A stretch of 64,000 nucleotides of DNA from Catellatospora tritici (GCF_019083965.1 NZ_JAHRCY010000007.1:193180-257179); one strand, 5' to 3'; positions 16,865 to 24,085 are shown, counted from the stretch's first letter. A program made the numbers and translations. Notes: generated from the sequence alone by a model not told the origin.

Positions 16865-17526
16865 ACATCCTTGTCGGATTCATCGTTGGTGCAATCGTAT
16901 CTGCGCTAATTGCCGAAGCGGTAGACCTCGGCGCGTGGGCTGCGCCGAAAATCGTTAAGGCAGCTGCACGGCGCATGCATAACGCAGAGGCGCGGGACCG
17001 GTACTGCGAGGAATGGAACGCCGAGCTTGCATCACTTGACGGCCTCAAGCTAACCAAGCTACTCAAGGCGCTCGACATTTGGCGTGGCAGCTTCGCCGTT
17101 GCGCGGTCGATGCGTCCGGCCAACTACGTACGCCTATCCAGCTACCTGATGGCGCTTTGGAACGTTATGCCGGGCCTCGTCAAGCTAGCTCTGAGCAAAA
17201 ATCTCCAGAAGATGCTTGACCAGAAGTCGATGCCTGCGGAATCGATTCTTCGAGTGAAATTCGGGCTTATGCTGGTCACTGCGAATCCAACCATTCAGCC
17301 GGTTCACGAAGTTCTTTCCGTTGAGGGCACGGACATCAAGGTTAGTATTGCCTATCACGCCGCTGCTGGCAGAACTACCCTCGCTCTGGACAACACGGTC
17401 AGCAGAGTGGGACGGGCGATAATTATGTTGGCTGCGTTCCGGCGCGGAGAGCCAGTGAAGTCGGCCTGGAATCGTCGCACGGAAATTCAGCCTTTCCGGC
17501 CGATCATGATCGACCGCCCGCGATGA
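16861..17526 (+). CDS. PadR-linked membrane-anchored protein
   Basis: The 221-residue protein has one N-terminal membrane helix (ILVGFIVGAIVSALIAEAV) and a soluble C-terminal part. The segment ARDRYCEEWNAELASLDGLKLTKLLKALDIW resembles a motif often seen in actinobacterial proteins encoded right after padR genes, but its function is unknown. A second weakly hydrophobic stretch (about 90-110) may lie along the membrane. It starts with GTG overlapping the padR stop by four bases. Codon use is less GC-biased than in the core chromosome. The PadR regulator probably controls this protein; its job is not known. Confidence 0.75.
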   Translation: MNILVGFIVGAIVSALIAEAVDLGAWAAPKIVKAAARRMHNAEARDRYCEEWNAELASLDGLKLTKLLKALDIWRGSFAVARSMRPANYVRLSSYLMALWNVMPGLVKLALSKNLQKMLDQKSMPAESILRVKFGLMLVTANPTIQPVHEVLSVEGTDIKVSIAYHAAAGRTTLALDNTVSRVGRAIIMLAAFRRGEPVKSAWNRRTEIQPFRPIMIDRPR

Positions 17527-17535
17527 TGAGTGAGC

Positions 17536-17701
17536 GGTGATCTCCTTGCGGCGGCAGGCGTAGCCCACCACATCTGGTGGTCCGTAGTGCCGACGAGGCT
17601 TCAAGATTCTTTCTGCGTAGCGTTTAGAAAGAATCTTGGAGTGTCGGTACGGAGCGGCCGCCAGATGTGGTGCCCTCTGGTGTCGACGCAAGGAGATCAC
17701 C
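17536..17701. repeat. 166-bp imperfect inverted repeat
   Basis: Outer arms GGTGATCTCCTTGCG (17536-17550) and its complement (17687-17701) match perfectly. Nested inside are CCACATCTGG with CCAGATGTGG (17568-17577, 17661-17670) and CAAGATTCTTTCT with its complement (17602-17614, 17626-17638) around an 11-base loop. It begins ten bases after the gene upstream. It may be a MITE-like element or a very large terminator; no target duplication is visible. Confidence 0.85.
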
Positions 17702-18432
17702 ACCCCCGCTCCCCTTCTCCCAACCTCCGACCAGCAAGCGCCTGTCCGGCTGATCTCTGAAGCGGTGGCCAGGGTTTGGGGCAGAGCCCCAAGGTCATGA
17801 GGAGCCTTGGCGTACGGGTGTGACGGCGTCGCGGGAGGCGCGGCCTGGTCCACGACGGGCATCCGAAAGAAGATCTTCGATGTGAAGCTGATCTTTCTCT
17901 CCTCACCGACGATCGCTATCTCATCAGCCCGCCTTCCCATCGATGGCCTCTGGCGACCATCTCGCTGACCAGCACCGATGCAACCGCAGCGATCTCTGAA
18001 CGCGTCGACCATGGCACTCACCTGCGACAGCGACGACCATGGCCGCTGTCGATCATGTCCTGTCGTGGTGTGGCGTTCCGCTTCGGGCTGGCCGGGCGGG
18101 CGCCGGGCGCCGCGCTGCCGCAGGCGTGGCGCGAGCGCCCGAGTGTCCCGGCCCCGGCGCGGCCGCTTGCGGCCGCCTTGACCTCGTAAGGAGAGTTTCG
18201 ACCAGGGCCTATGGCTGTCGTGTGGTTGCTGGTGGGTGGCTGGATCGGGCTGCGGTTGGGTGTTCGGTGGCGGGATGCTTGCGGGTGCTGTGGCCGGCGG
18301 GTGATGTGGCGTCGGGGTGGTGTCGGTCGGTGCCCGTAGGCTGGTGTGGACGCAATCGCGATCGTCGTTCCACCCCTCATCCCCCGTGTGGCCTGGCTGG
18401 TGCTGGGTCGGCTTGTGAAGGAGAATCGACGG
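17702..18432. other. Long non-coding stretch within the island
   Basis: About 730 bases without a convincing gene. Only small hairpins (for example GGGGC..GCCCC at 17778-17793) and a G/T-rich segment at 18200-18350 are seen. Open frames here, on both strands, lack normal codon bias. It may hold decayed genes. Confidence 0.5.
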
Positions 18433-18696
18433 ATGACCGCACCGGCGCAGCGTGTTGAGGCTCTGGAAGCTGAGGCATTCCGCAGTCGCCAGCTCGTGGA
18501 CGTGAGCGGCAAGCTGTCCGAGTTGAAGGGACGGGTCGACCACCTTACGAACGCGGTCGGGGAACTCGCCGGTGACCAGAGCGAGATCCGCTTCGACGTG
18601 CGCGAGATCAACGGCAAGGTCGACCGCATCGAGGCGATGGTTGCCGCGATCGCGAAGAAGCTCGGCGTCGAGGTCCAAGAGGACAGCGCCGGGTAA
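18433..18696 (+). CDS. Small coiled-coil protein
   Basis: An 87-residue protein starting at ATG 18433, with AAGGAG about nine bases upstream. It is almost entirely heptad-patterned from residue 6 to 80 (for example VSGKLSELKGRVDHLTNAV and REINGKVDRIEAMVAAI), predicting a parallel coiled coil. It has no Cys, membrane segment or signal peptide. Such small coiled-coil proteins are frequent on actinobacterial plasmids and integrative elements, but the function is not known. A transposase remnant starts directly after it. Confidence 0.65.
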   Translation: MTAPAQRVEALEAEAFRSRQLVDVSGKLSELKGRVDHLTNAVGELAGDQSEIRFDVREINGKVDRIEAMVAAIAKKLGVEVQEDSAG

Positions 18697-18699
18697 CCG

Positions 18700-19061
18700 A
18701 AGCCAGCGATCAGAGCAGACATCCTGGGCGGGCGTCGGGTGGGCATCCGGGTGGAGGAGCACACGCTGATGTTCTTCGACCCGCAGACCCGTGAGCTGCT
18801 GCGCACCCGCCCGAACCCGCTGAACCCTGCCGAGGTCGCCCGGCTGCGCGGTGCCCGTCCGGCCGGGCCGTCTCCGCAGCCGGTCGATGAGCCGGTGCGG
18901 GTGCAGCGCCGGGCCAGCAACAACGGCGTGACCATGGTGGTCGGGCAGAAGGTAGCCTTCGGTCGGGTCCACGCTGGCAAGACGCTGTGCGGACCGTTCG
19001 CCGCACCACCGACCAGGCCGTCACTCGGTTCAAAGCGCACCGGCCGAGGCGGGTGGCGTGA
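18700..19061 (+). pseudogene. C-terminal fragment of an IS481-like transposase, frameshifted
   Basis: The frame through 18739 reads GGRRVGIRVEEHTLMFFDP, later RVQRRASNNGVTMVVGQKV and GRVHAGKTL, which resembles the C-terminal part of IS481-type (DDE) transposases. At about 18990 a deletion of some 20 codons shifts the frame. The new frame continues RTVRRTTDQAVTRFKAHRPRRVA and stops at 19059-19061, the usual end of these proteins. The catalytic DDE core is missing, so the fragment is dead. It shows that an insertion sequence once sat in the island. Family assignment is from memory of the C-terminal pattern. Confidence 0.6.
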
Positions 19062-19126
19062 GATGCCCCGATCGTCAGGACGGAAATCCGGAGAACGTAG
19101 GTGCCCTTCATGGGTAGGGTCCCGGG

Positions 19127-19588
19127 GTGCGTCTGCGCCAGTACGTGTACTTCGCGTTGAAATCCGAGGAGGTCTCAGCCGCCGAGATCGCCATGAGGTT
19201 GGGCGTCGAGCCCGACGAAGTCGTGGTGCGCGGCAGCCGACAGACCGACCCGTTCGTGCGGCCGGTCTGCCATATCTGGATGATCGTCTGCCGCGAGCCA
19301 AACATGACCGTGGATGAACAGATCGATCAAGTCGTGGGTCGGCTGCTGCCCTCCGCCGACCGTATCGGTGAGCTGGCTGCCGAGCCCGGCAGAGCCGACG
19401 AGCGTCCGATCTCCAGCGTTCTGCAGGTCGTGCGGTACTTCGGGGACAAGGACGAGGACTCGACCAGCCCAGTCGAGCAGGAGTCGCCGGAGCAGCACAA
19501 CCTGTTCGGCTGGCACCTCGACGCGCGGGTTCTCGACTTCCTGAGGCGCACCCACGCCGAGCTGGACGTCGACGAGTACGGCTACTGA
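19127..19588 (+). CDS. DUF4279 domain-containing protein
   Basis: The 153-residue soluble protein fits the DUF4279 pattern. It opens YVYFALKSEEVSAAEIAMRLGVEPDEVVVRGSRQTD, then a Trp-containing strand (HIWMIVCREP), a helix (VDEQIDQVVGRLLPSADRIGELA), and a later VLQVVRYFGD strand and acidic tail. It starts at GTG 19127. DUF4279 proteins are small, widespread and of unknown function; many lie near toxin or immunity genes. No partner is apparent here. It is part of the tRNA-Phe island. Confidence 0.8.
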   Translation: MRLRQYVYFALKSEEVSAAEIAMRLGVEPDEVVVRGSRQTDPFVRPVCHIWMIVCREPNMTVDEQIDQVVGRLLPSADRIGELAAEPGRADERPISSVLQVVRYFGDKDEDSTSPVEQESPEQHNLFGWHLDARVLDFLRRTHAELDVDEYGY

Positions 19589-19651
19589 CGGCGCCGACTG
19601 GGCACCACAGCACGACGACCCTCGCAAGGTCGCAACCATTTCTAGGTCACC

Positions 19652-19699
19652 GGTCAAGTAGCTACTGGGACGGATCGGTCAAGCAGGAACTGGGACTAG
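19652..19699. repeat. Tandem 25-bp repeats, possible IS end
   Basis: GGTCAAGTAGCTACTGGGAC (19652-19671) and GGTCAAGCAGGAACTGGGAC (19677-19696) are direct repeats with three differences, 25 bases apart. They may be a leftover insertion-sequence end belonging to the transposase fragment. That link is inference. Confidence 0.5.
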
Positions 19700-19789
19700 A
19701 CAATCGGCTCATGAGCCCCACCTGAGCATCAGCCACCGTCTGCCTTCGCGCACGTCTACGCGCTGGCGAACGAAGTCCACAATGGGCCG

Positions 19790-20587
19790 ATGCTTTACAA
19801 GCCCTCACGGCGCACCGCACAGTGGCGCCGGATCACTCAACGCAACCCGCGCCCCTCCAAACCGATCGAGTGGCGCCGGATCAATCGACGCAAACCGGGC
19901 CCCTCCAAGGCGATCGATTGGACTCAGCACTGGACCGCCATCGGCGCCATGATTCTCGGAATAGCTACCGCCGGTGCAGTTATCGCCACAAGCATAGATA
20001 GCGGCAAGCAGCGAGAACTTACCGAAAAGGGCCAAATCACCGATCGCTTCACCAAGGCAAATGATCAACTCGGCTCTGACGCCATCGAGGGCCGCTTGGG
20101 CGGAATCTGCGCACTCGAACAGATCATGAAAGACTCTGCCGACTACGAAGACCCGATCATTGAGATCCTGGCTGCATACGTTCGTAATCGAACCTCGCGG
20201 GACACATCGCCGCCCGCATCACCATCTCCTAAGCCAGATCAATCCCGGCTTGCAAAAACTCCAACAGACATTCAAGCCGCACTCACGGTCTTGATACGTC
20301 GGCCAGACCCAGAGAATCACCGTATTATCAACCTGGCACGATCGTACCTAGATGGCGTGTTCCTGGACGACGCGAACCTGACACGCGCCGACCTGACTGG
20401 CACTCACCTGGACGGCGCGAGCTTGACCGGTGCCGACCTGAGGGGCGCAAACCTGACGGGCGCTAACTTGGCGTACGCAAAGCTGGCCGGCGCGAAACTA
20501 CACGGCGCAGTCCTCACCGGCGTAGACCTGACCCACGTAGACCTGACCGGCGCAGACCTATCGCAGGCGACCTTTCCCGGAAACTGA
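19790..20587 (+). CDS. Membrane-anchored pentapeptide-repeat protein
   Basis: This 265-residue protein has a basic N terminus with an internal duplication (QWRRITQRNPRPSK and EWRRINRRKPGPSK). A membrane helix follows near residue 50 (IGAMILGIATAGAVIATSI), then a helical region and a Ser/Pro linker. The C-terminal A(D/N)LxG-type pentapeptide repeats run from about residue 188 to the end, roughly 14 units, such as ADLTGTHLDGASLTGADL. The repeats form a right-handed quadrilateral beta-helix. This architecture is common in actinobacteria; the function is unclear. It is the last intact gene before the right att repeat. Many third positions are A or T, unlike the core chromosome. Confidence 0.85.
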   Translation: MLYKPSRRTAQWRRITQRNPRPSKPIEWRRINRRKPGPSKAIDWTQHWTAIGAMILGIATAGAVIATSIDSGKQRELTEKGQITDRFTKANDQLGSDAIEGRLGGICALEQIMKDSADYEDPIIEILAAYVRNRTSRDTSPPASPSPKPDQSRLAKTPTDIQAALTVLIRRPDPENHRIINLARSYLDGVFLDDANLTRADLTGTHLDGASLTGADLRGANLTGANLAYAKLAGAKLHGAVLTGVDLTHVDLTGADLSQATFPGN

Positions 20588-20605
20588 CGAGGCCTTTCCC
20601 GCGAA

Positions 20606-20820
20606 CTCATACCGAGTGGCCCACCTCCAGCGCGCTGCTCTCCGAGAGCCTCGGCGATCAGAGCCGCCACACCATTGGTGTCGGGCGTCGCTTCATCAAG
20701 GCATGTCCAGATCTCTGACCAATTTGCCGCTCGCGCTAGCGGCTCCAGGAACCGCATTGTCAGCGGCTCCAGGCTCACCAGCCGCCCATGGAGCGTTACG
20801 GCCTCGATTTCTGAGCTGCG
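20606..20820 (-). pseudogene. N-terminal fragment of a GNAT acetyltransferase
   Basis: On the minus strand, just inside the right att repeat, the frame reads EIEAVTLHGRLVSLEPLT, then FLEPLARAANWSEIWTC and DTNGVAALIAEALGEQRAGG. This is the usual start of RimJ-like GNAT N-acetyltransferases (GxxVxLxPL, then helices, then the AWI.EAL..Q segment). After about 70 residues the frame runs into sequence antisense to the pentapeptide gene, and the acetyl-CoA-binding motif is missing. Its start lies at the att border near 20820, with no clear ATG. The fragment was probably cut by the events that formed the island. Confidence 0.5.
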
Positions 20821-20830
20821 GAAACTTCCA

Positions 20831-20969
20831 CGACTGAAAAACGGAAGGTCGGCGGTTCGACCCCGCCCCTGGCCACCAAAGCTCTTCGCCGGGCTTTGTC
20901 GCCCCGATCTGCGGAAACGCGGTTCGGGGCATTTTTGTATGCCGATCCCGGCGTCACGAACGAGTGACC
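20831..20969. repeat. Right attachment site: partial tRNA-Phe plus terminator
   Basis: This segment repeats bases 14995-15133, covering the 3' half of tRNA-Phe from the anticodon loop, the CCA and the terminator hairpin. The 5' half of the tRNA is missing, and 20841 A breaks the anticodon stem, so it cannot give a tRNA. Confidence 0.85.
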
Positions 20970-21018
20970 GTGGCTGACCGCGTCAAACCGGCTTTCGCCG
21001 GGGCAGTAGACGACGGGG

Positions 21019-21480
21019 GTGGCTAACGACGTGCTGCTCGCGATCGAGTCCGAGCCGGCACCGGCCATGCTGCCAGCCGGGCTCCTCGGCGGCGTGGCGC
21101 TGGTGATCGGGACGGCTGCGCTGCTCGTGGAGTTCGCCGAGTCCGGCGGCGGCGAGGAAGGCGCGCTGGTCGGATGGGGCGTCGTGGCAACGTGGGCGCG
21201 GCGCTTCCTGGATCCGGGGTTTGTAGCCCCGCAGGTCAGCGTTCATTTCGACGTGGCCATACTCCGATCGCCAGCAAGGCCACGGCGGTGCCTCCACCCA
21301 GCAGGAACGGCGTGGCAGCAGCGAAGAGGAGTGCGGCAGGTACAGGCTGCCCAGGTAGACGGCGAGGACACTGTTGTTCCATCCCACGGTGGGCCCGACG
21401 GTCAGCATCATCAAAACGCGAAGAACACTCCATCAACAATGGCTGACCTGGTTCTTCAGCGGACGCACAGCGCGAAGTGA
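21019..21480 (+). CDS. Doubtful membrane protein
   Basis: This 153-residue frame begins with GTG and, over its first 60 residues, has GC-rich third positions and one likely membrane helix (LPAGLLGGVALVIGTAALLVEFA). After about residue 70 the composition becomes unusual (Arg-, His- and Gln-rich) and it overlaps a decayed membrane gene on the other strand. The real product may therefore be shorter or the gene broken. No family is recognised. It lies just outside the right att site. Confidence 0.3.
   Translation: MANDVLLAIESEPAPAMLPAGLLGGVALVIGTAALLVEFAESGGGEEGALVGWGVVATWARRFLDPGFVAPQVSVHFDVAILRSPARPRRCLHPAGTAWQQRRGVRQVQAAQVDGEDTVVPSHGGPDGQHHQNAKNTPSTMADLVLQRTHSAK
21240..21414 (-). pseudogene. 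Frameshifted small membrane protein remnant
   Basis: On the minus strand one frame gives an N-terminal part (MMLTVGPTVGWNNSVLAVYL) and, after a shift at about 21345, another gives a second hydrophobic half (ALLFAAATPFLLGGGTAVALLAIGVW) with a basic end and stop near 21240. Joined, they would make a two-helix protein of about 58 residues. A single frameshift or sequencing error would explain it. Confidence 0.35.
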
Positions 21481-21521
21481 CACTGCCGAAGGTCGGACTC
21501 AGCGGCCCGGCGCATGTCGAG

Positions 21522-22022
21522 TCAGGTTGTCGGCGGGACCTCACGGACGACCGCGTGCCAGTCGGCGAAGAAGAGCGCGGTCGCGCCATAGGCGGCCAGT
21601 GCCGCGCTTGTGGGCGCCAGCCAGCCGGTGCCCGGATGCCCGGCGGAGCCCGCGGCCCCGGTGAGGATCAGCAGGCTCAGGCACGAGCCGAACAGGGAGA
21701 CTCGTCCCGGACGAGCCAGGCCGAGCAGTCGACCGGTGACCCACCCGGCGGTCAGGCCCAGGGGAATGCCCGGCATGGCGGTGATCAGCAGGATCCCGCC
21801 GAACGCCGCCGGTCCGTCGACGCGGGGATCGTGCCGCAGTGACACCTCGGCGAGCAGGAAGACCGCGACGACCACAGTGGTCGTGGCGACACCGGAGAGC
21901 ACGCCATGCCCGGCGACCAGAGCCCAGGCCCGCCACGTTCGGGGCGGGCGGCGCGCATCGGTCAGGGCTGCGAGCGGCGCCGCAGCGTGGCCACCGTCGA
22001 GCCGGCCAGGGTGAGCAGGCAT
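21522..22022 (-). CDS. Small integral membrane protein
   Basis: This 166-residue protein has about four membrane helices, for example LSGVATTTVVVAVFLLAEV, FGGILLITAMPGIPLGLTAGWVTGRLLGL and LFGSCLSLLILTGAAGSAG. No catalytic motif or family is recognised. Its first 21 codons overlap the 3' end of the upstream gene in another frame, so the real start may lie further in. It forms a minus-strand pair with the following 130-residue gene. Confidence 0.6.
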   Translation of the reverse strand: MPAHPGRLDGGHAAAPLAALTDARRPPRTWRAWALVAGHGVLSGVATTTVVVAVFLLAEVSLRHDPRVDGPAAFGGILLITAMPGIPLGLTAGWVTGRLLGLARPGRVSLFGSCLSLLILTGAAGSAGHPGTGWLAPTSAALAAYGATALFFADWHAVVREVPPTT

Positions 22023-22354
22023 TCGGGCAGCCTACCGTCGGCCAGGGCCGCTCCGACCAGGGCTTCTCCGGTCGGCTCGTCCTCGTTGACGTACGCGCTG
22101 ACGAATCTGGCCACCCAGCGGGCGTCGTACTGCGCCTCGTCTATCTCGGGGTAGTCGAGCGCCCACGGGCCCTTCCGCAAGCCGTCGCCGGCCAACTCTC
22201 CGGCCAGGCACCAGGCGACGTTGTACGCCCCGGACGCACCCTCCCGCTTGACTACCGCGTCGAAAGTGCCTGCCACCGCCTTCCCGTCGCCGGCCAGTGC
22301 CTGGTCAAGGATGAGGGCGGCGTCTTCGAACGCGTGGTCAGGATCGACGGTCAC
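21962..22354 (-). CDS. Hypothetical soluble protein
   Basis: The 130-residue protein is acidic and helical, with no signal peptide. Motifs such as WALDYPEIDEAQYDARWVARFVSAYVNED and a C-terminal GSTVATLRRR are not from a family I know. It resembles small actinobacterial proteins annotated only as hypothetical. It is encoded upstream of, and overlaps by 61 bases, the small membrane protein, suggesting joint expression. Its divergent neighbour is the reordered solute-binding lipoprotein, about 130 bases away. Confidence 0.6.
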   Translation of the reverse strand: MTVDPDHAFEDAALILDQALAGDGKAVAGTFDAVVKREGASGAYNVAWCLAGELAGDGLRKGPWALDYPEIDEAQYDARWVARFVSAYVNEDEPTGEALVGAALADGRLPECLLTLAGSTVATLRRRSQP

Positions 22355-22483
22355 GGTGGGAGCCTATCGGGCGGTGGCAACCGTACCGGAGCACTCGCCA
22401 CCCAACGGACGTAACCGCCCCCTCCCCCAATCCCGGGAACAACGCTAAGGTGCCCGTTGGACCATGGCCATGGAGGCACCCTC

Positions 22484-23812
22484 ATGCGTATCTCGCGCGC
22501 TGTCGCAGCTGCCGCCTGCGTATCGCTGCTCACCCTCGCCGCGTGCTCGAACAACGCGGACGACCCGCAGGCCGCCGACTATCTGGGGGCGTATCTCTAC
22601 GGCACCGACGGCAACATGAGCAACGAATTCGGCGACATCTTCGCCGACCACCCTGGCGTGCTCGCGGGCATGAAGGGCACCCTGCCGCTGACGCCGCTGG
22701 ACTCCACGTTCGTGAGCAAGCTGAAGGCGATCGACCCGACGCTGAAGGACTTCACGTACGCGGGGGAGACCTACGACGCGGTCGTCATCAGCGCGCTGGC
22801 GGCGCAGCAGGCCGGGTCGACCAAGGCCACGGACATCGCGAAGTACATCAACGGGGTGACCACCGAGGGTGCCGTCTGCAAGACGGTCGCGCTGTGCCTG
22901 CAGGCGGCTCGCAAGGGCGACAACATCGCCTACCGCGGCATCACGGTCAAGTACGGCTTCACCGAGGCCGGCGAGCCGTCGACCACGACGTACGCGACGC
23001 TGCACTTCGACACCACCAACCAGGTCGACAGCGGCAAGACCGAGTTCCTGGGCACCGGCAACGAGAGCAACGTGACCTCGAAGGACCTGCCGAAGGCCGT
23101 CGCCAACGGCAAGTCGTCGACGCCGTTGACCATCGGCGGTCTGCTGCCGAAGACCGGCGCGCTGTCGTTCATCACCAAGCCGATGGACGCGGGCGCGGCC
23201 CTGGCGATCACCGAGATCAACGCGGCCGGTGGCGTGCTGGGCAAGGACGTCAAGTGGATCGACGGCAACGACGGCACCGACCCCAAGGTCGCCAAGCAGA
23301 CGATCGCCTCGCACCACGCGAACGGGGTGCAGGTCCTGATCGGTACGGGCGCCTCCGGCGTGGCCCTGGCCTCGCTGCCCGACGCGGTGAAGAACGACAT
23401 GATCATGTTCTCGCCGTCCAACACCTCGGCGTCGCTGACCACGGTCGAGGACAAGGGGCTGTACTTCCGTACCGCGCCTTCGGACATCCTGCAGGCCCGC
23501 GCCGTCGCCGACGTGATCCTGCGCGACGGTGACCGGAAGATCGTCATCATCGCGCACGCCGCCAACTACGGCACGAAGCTGACCGAGGACGTCAAGAAGG
23601 AACTGGTCAAGGCCGGGCTCAGCGAGTCCGACATCCGCGCGTACACCTATCAGATCAACGACGACGGCACCGTGAAGGACAAGGCCGAGCTGGCGACGAT
23701 CGCCAAGGAGGTCGTGCCGATGAAGGCCGACGGTGTGCTGGTCATCGGGTATGCCGAATCGGCCGACGCGATCAAGGCCCTGGTCGATGCGGGTGCGACC
23801 ATCCGGCACTAA
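22484..23812 (+). CDS. Branched-chain-type ABC solute-binding lipoprotein with permuted halves
   Basis: This 442-residue lipoprotein (signal MRISRAVAAAACVSLLTLAAC, modified Cys at residue 21) belongs to the Peripla_BP_6/LivJ-like family, but its order is unusual. Residues about 32-190 correspond to what is normally the C-terminal part (LYGTDGNMSN, GMKGTLP, YAGETYDAVVISALAA, then a Cys pair and the YRGITV strand). Residues about 215-442 correspond to the normal N-terminal part (PLTIGGLLPKTGALSF, EINAAGGVLGK, FSPSNTSASLT, LYFRTAPSD), ending at VDAGATIRH. In normal relatives that last segment is followed directly by the YLYGTDGN-type segment. The reading frame is open across the joins. No permease or ATPase lies next to it. 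It should bind a small polar ligand, unless the rearrangement has made it inactive. Confidence 0.85.
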   Translation: MRISRAVAAAACVSLLTLAACSNNADDPQAADYLGAYLYGTDGNMSNEFGDIFADHPGVLAGMKGTLPLTPLDSTFVSKLKAIDPTLKDFTYAGETYDAVVISALAAQQAGSTKATDIAKYINGVTTEGAVCKTVALCLQAARKGDNIAYRGITVKYGFTEAGEPSTTTYATLHFDTTNQVDSGKTEFLGTGNESNVTSKDLPKAVANGKSSTPLTIGGLLPKTGALSFITKPMDAGAALAITEINAAGGVLGKDVKWIDGNDGTDPKVAKQTIASHHANGVQVLIGTGASGVALASLPDAVKNDMIMFSPSNTSASLTTVEDKGLYFRTAPSDILQARAVADVILRDGDRKIVIIAHAANYGTKLTEDVKKELVKAGLSESDIRAYTYQINDDGTVKDKAELATIAKEVVPMKADGVLVIGYAESADAIKALVDAGATIRH

Positions 23813-23848
23813 CGTGTTGACCGCACCGCATCCCGAGAAGGAGCTGCC

Positions 23849-24085
23849 ATGAGCGAGACCGTAGAGACCCGCGGCGACGACCGTCGCGACCTGATCGTCG
23901 GCGACACCAACCAGGACGGCAAGACCGACGTGTGGGTGTCGGACACCGACGGCGACGGCAAGGCCGACCTGTTCCAGTTCGACACCGACCTGGACGGCAA
24001 CGTGGACATCACCCTGGTCGACCTCGACCAGGACGGCACCCCCGAGGTGACCGTGGACGGCGACGGCGGCCACGCCCCGGCCTGA
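23849..24085 (+). CDS. Small acidic protein with calcium-binding-like DxDxDG repeats
   Basis: The 78-residue protein has an unstructured N-terminal 15 residues. Four to five loops of EF-hand or thrombospondin type 3 kind follow: DTNQDGKTD, DTDGDGKAD, DTDLDGNVD and DLDQDGTPE. They are spaced 11-13 residues apart and alternate with short beta strands (VWVS, LFQF, ITLV). There is no signal peptide, so the protein should be cytosolic, where such repeats are unusual. ATG 23849 has an AAGGAG site eight bases upstream. It follows the solute-binding protein by 36 bases and could be cotranscribed. Calcium binding is inferred from the loop residues. Confidence 0.8.
   Translation: MSETVETRGDDRRDLIVGDTNQDGKTDVWVSDTDGDGKADLFQFDTDLDGNVDITLVDLDQDGTPEVTVDGDGGHAPA

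Larger units (their letters stand above)
14995..20969. mobile_element. 5.8-kb tRNA-Phe genomic island, integrase not found
   Basis: The stretch is bounded by direct repeats. Bases 14995-15071 and 20831-20907 are identical over 77 positions except one (15005 T, 20841 A). Similarity then continues with scattered changes to about 15133/20969, taking in the tRNA terminator. The left copy is within an intact tRNA-Phe; the right copy has only the 3' half from the anticodon loop. This is the signature of a tyrosine-recombinase element that integrated at the anticodon loop. Inside are a restriction-type nuclease, a PadR pair, an inverted repeat, a transposase fossil and several orphan genes. No recombinase, excisionase or replication gene is present, so it is a remnant or depends on a helper. 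Confidence 0.8.

Noticed and set aside
17185..19613. Long minus-strand open frames across the island (595 and 531 codons)
   Set aside because: They cross the inverted repeat and lie antisense to better-supported genes. No motifs, poor codon bias.
20831..20878. Second functional tRNA-Phe
   Set aside because: Only the 3' half is present and the anticodon stem is broken at 20841; there is no 5' acceptor strand or D arm.
14995..20969. Hidden integrase gene in the island
   Set aside because: No frame on either strand shows the tyrosine-recombinase R..HxxR..Y pattern or a serine-recombinase N terminus.
20696..21068. Minus-strand open frames across the partial tRNA-Phe (78 and 90 codons)
   Set aside because: They contain the antisense-tRNA signature RGGVEPPTFRFSV, a well-known false protein seen over tRNA genes.
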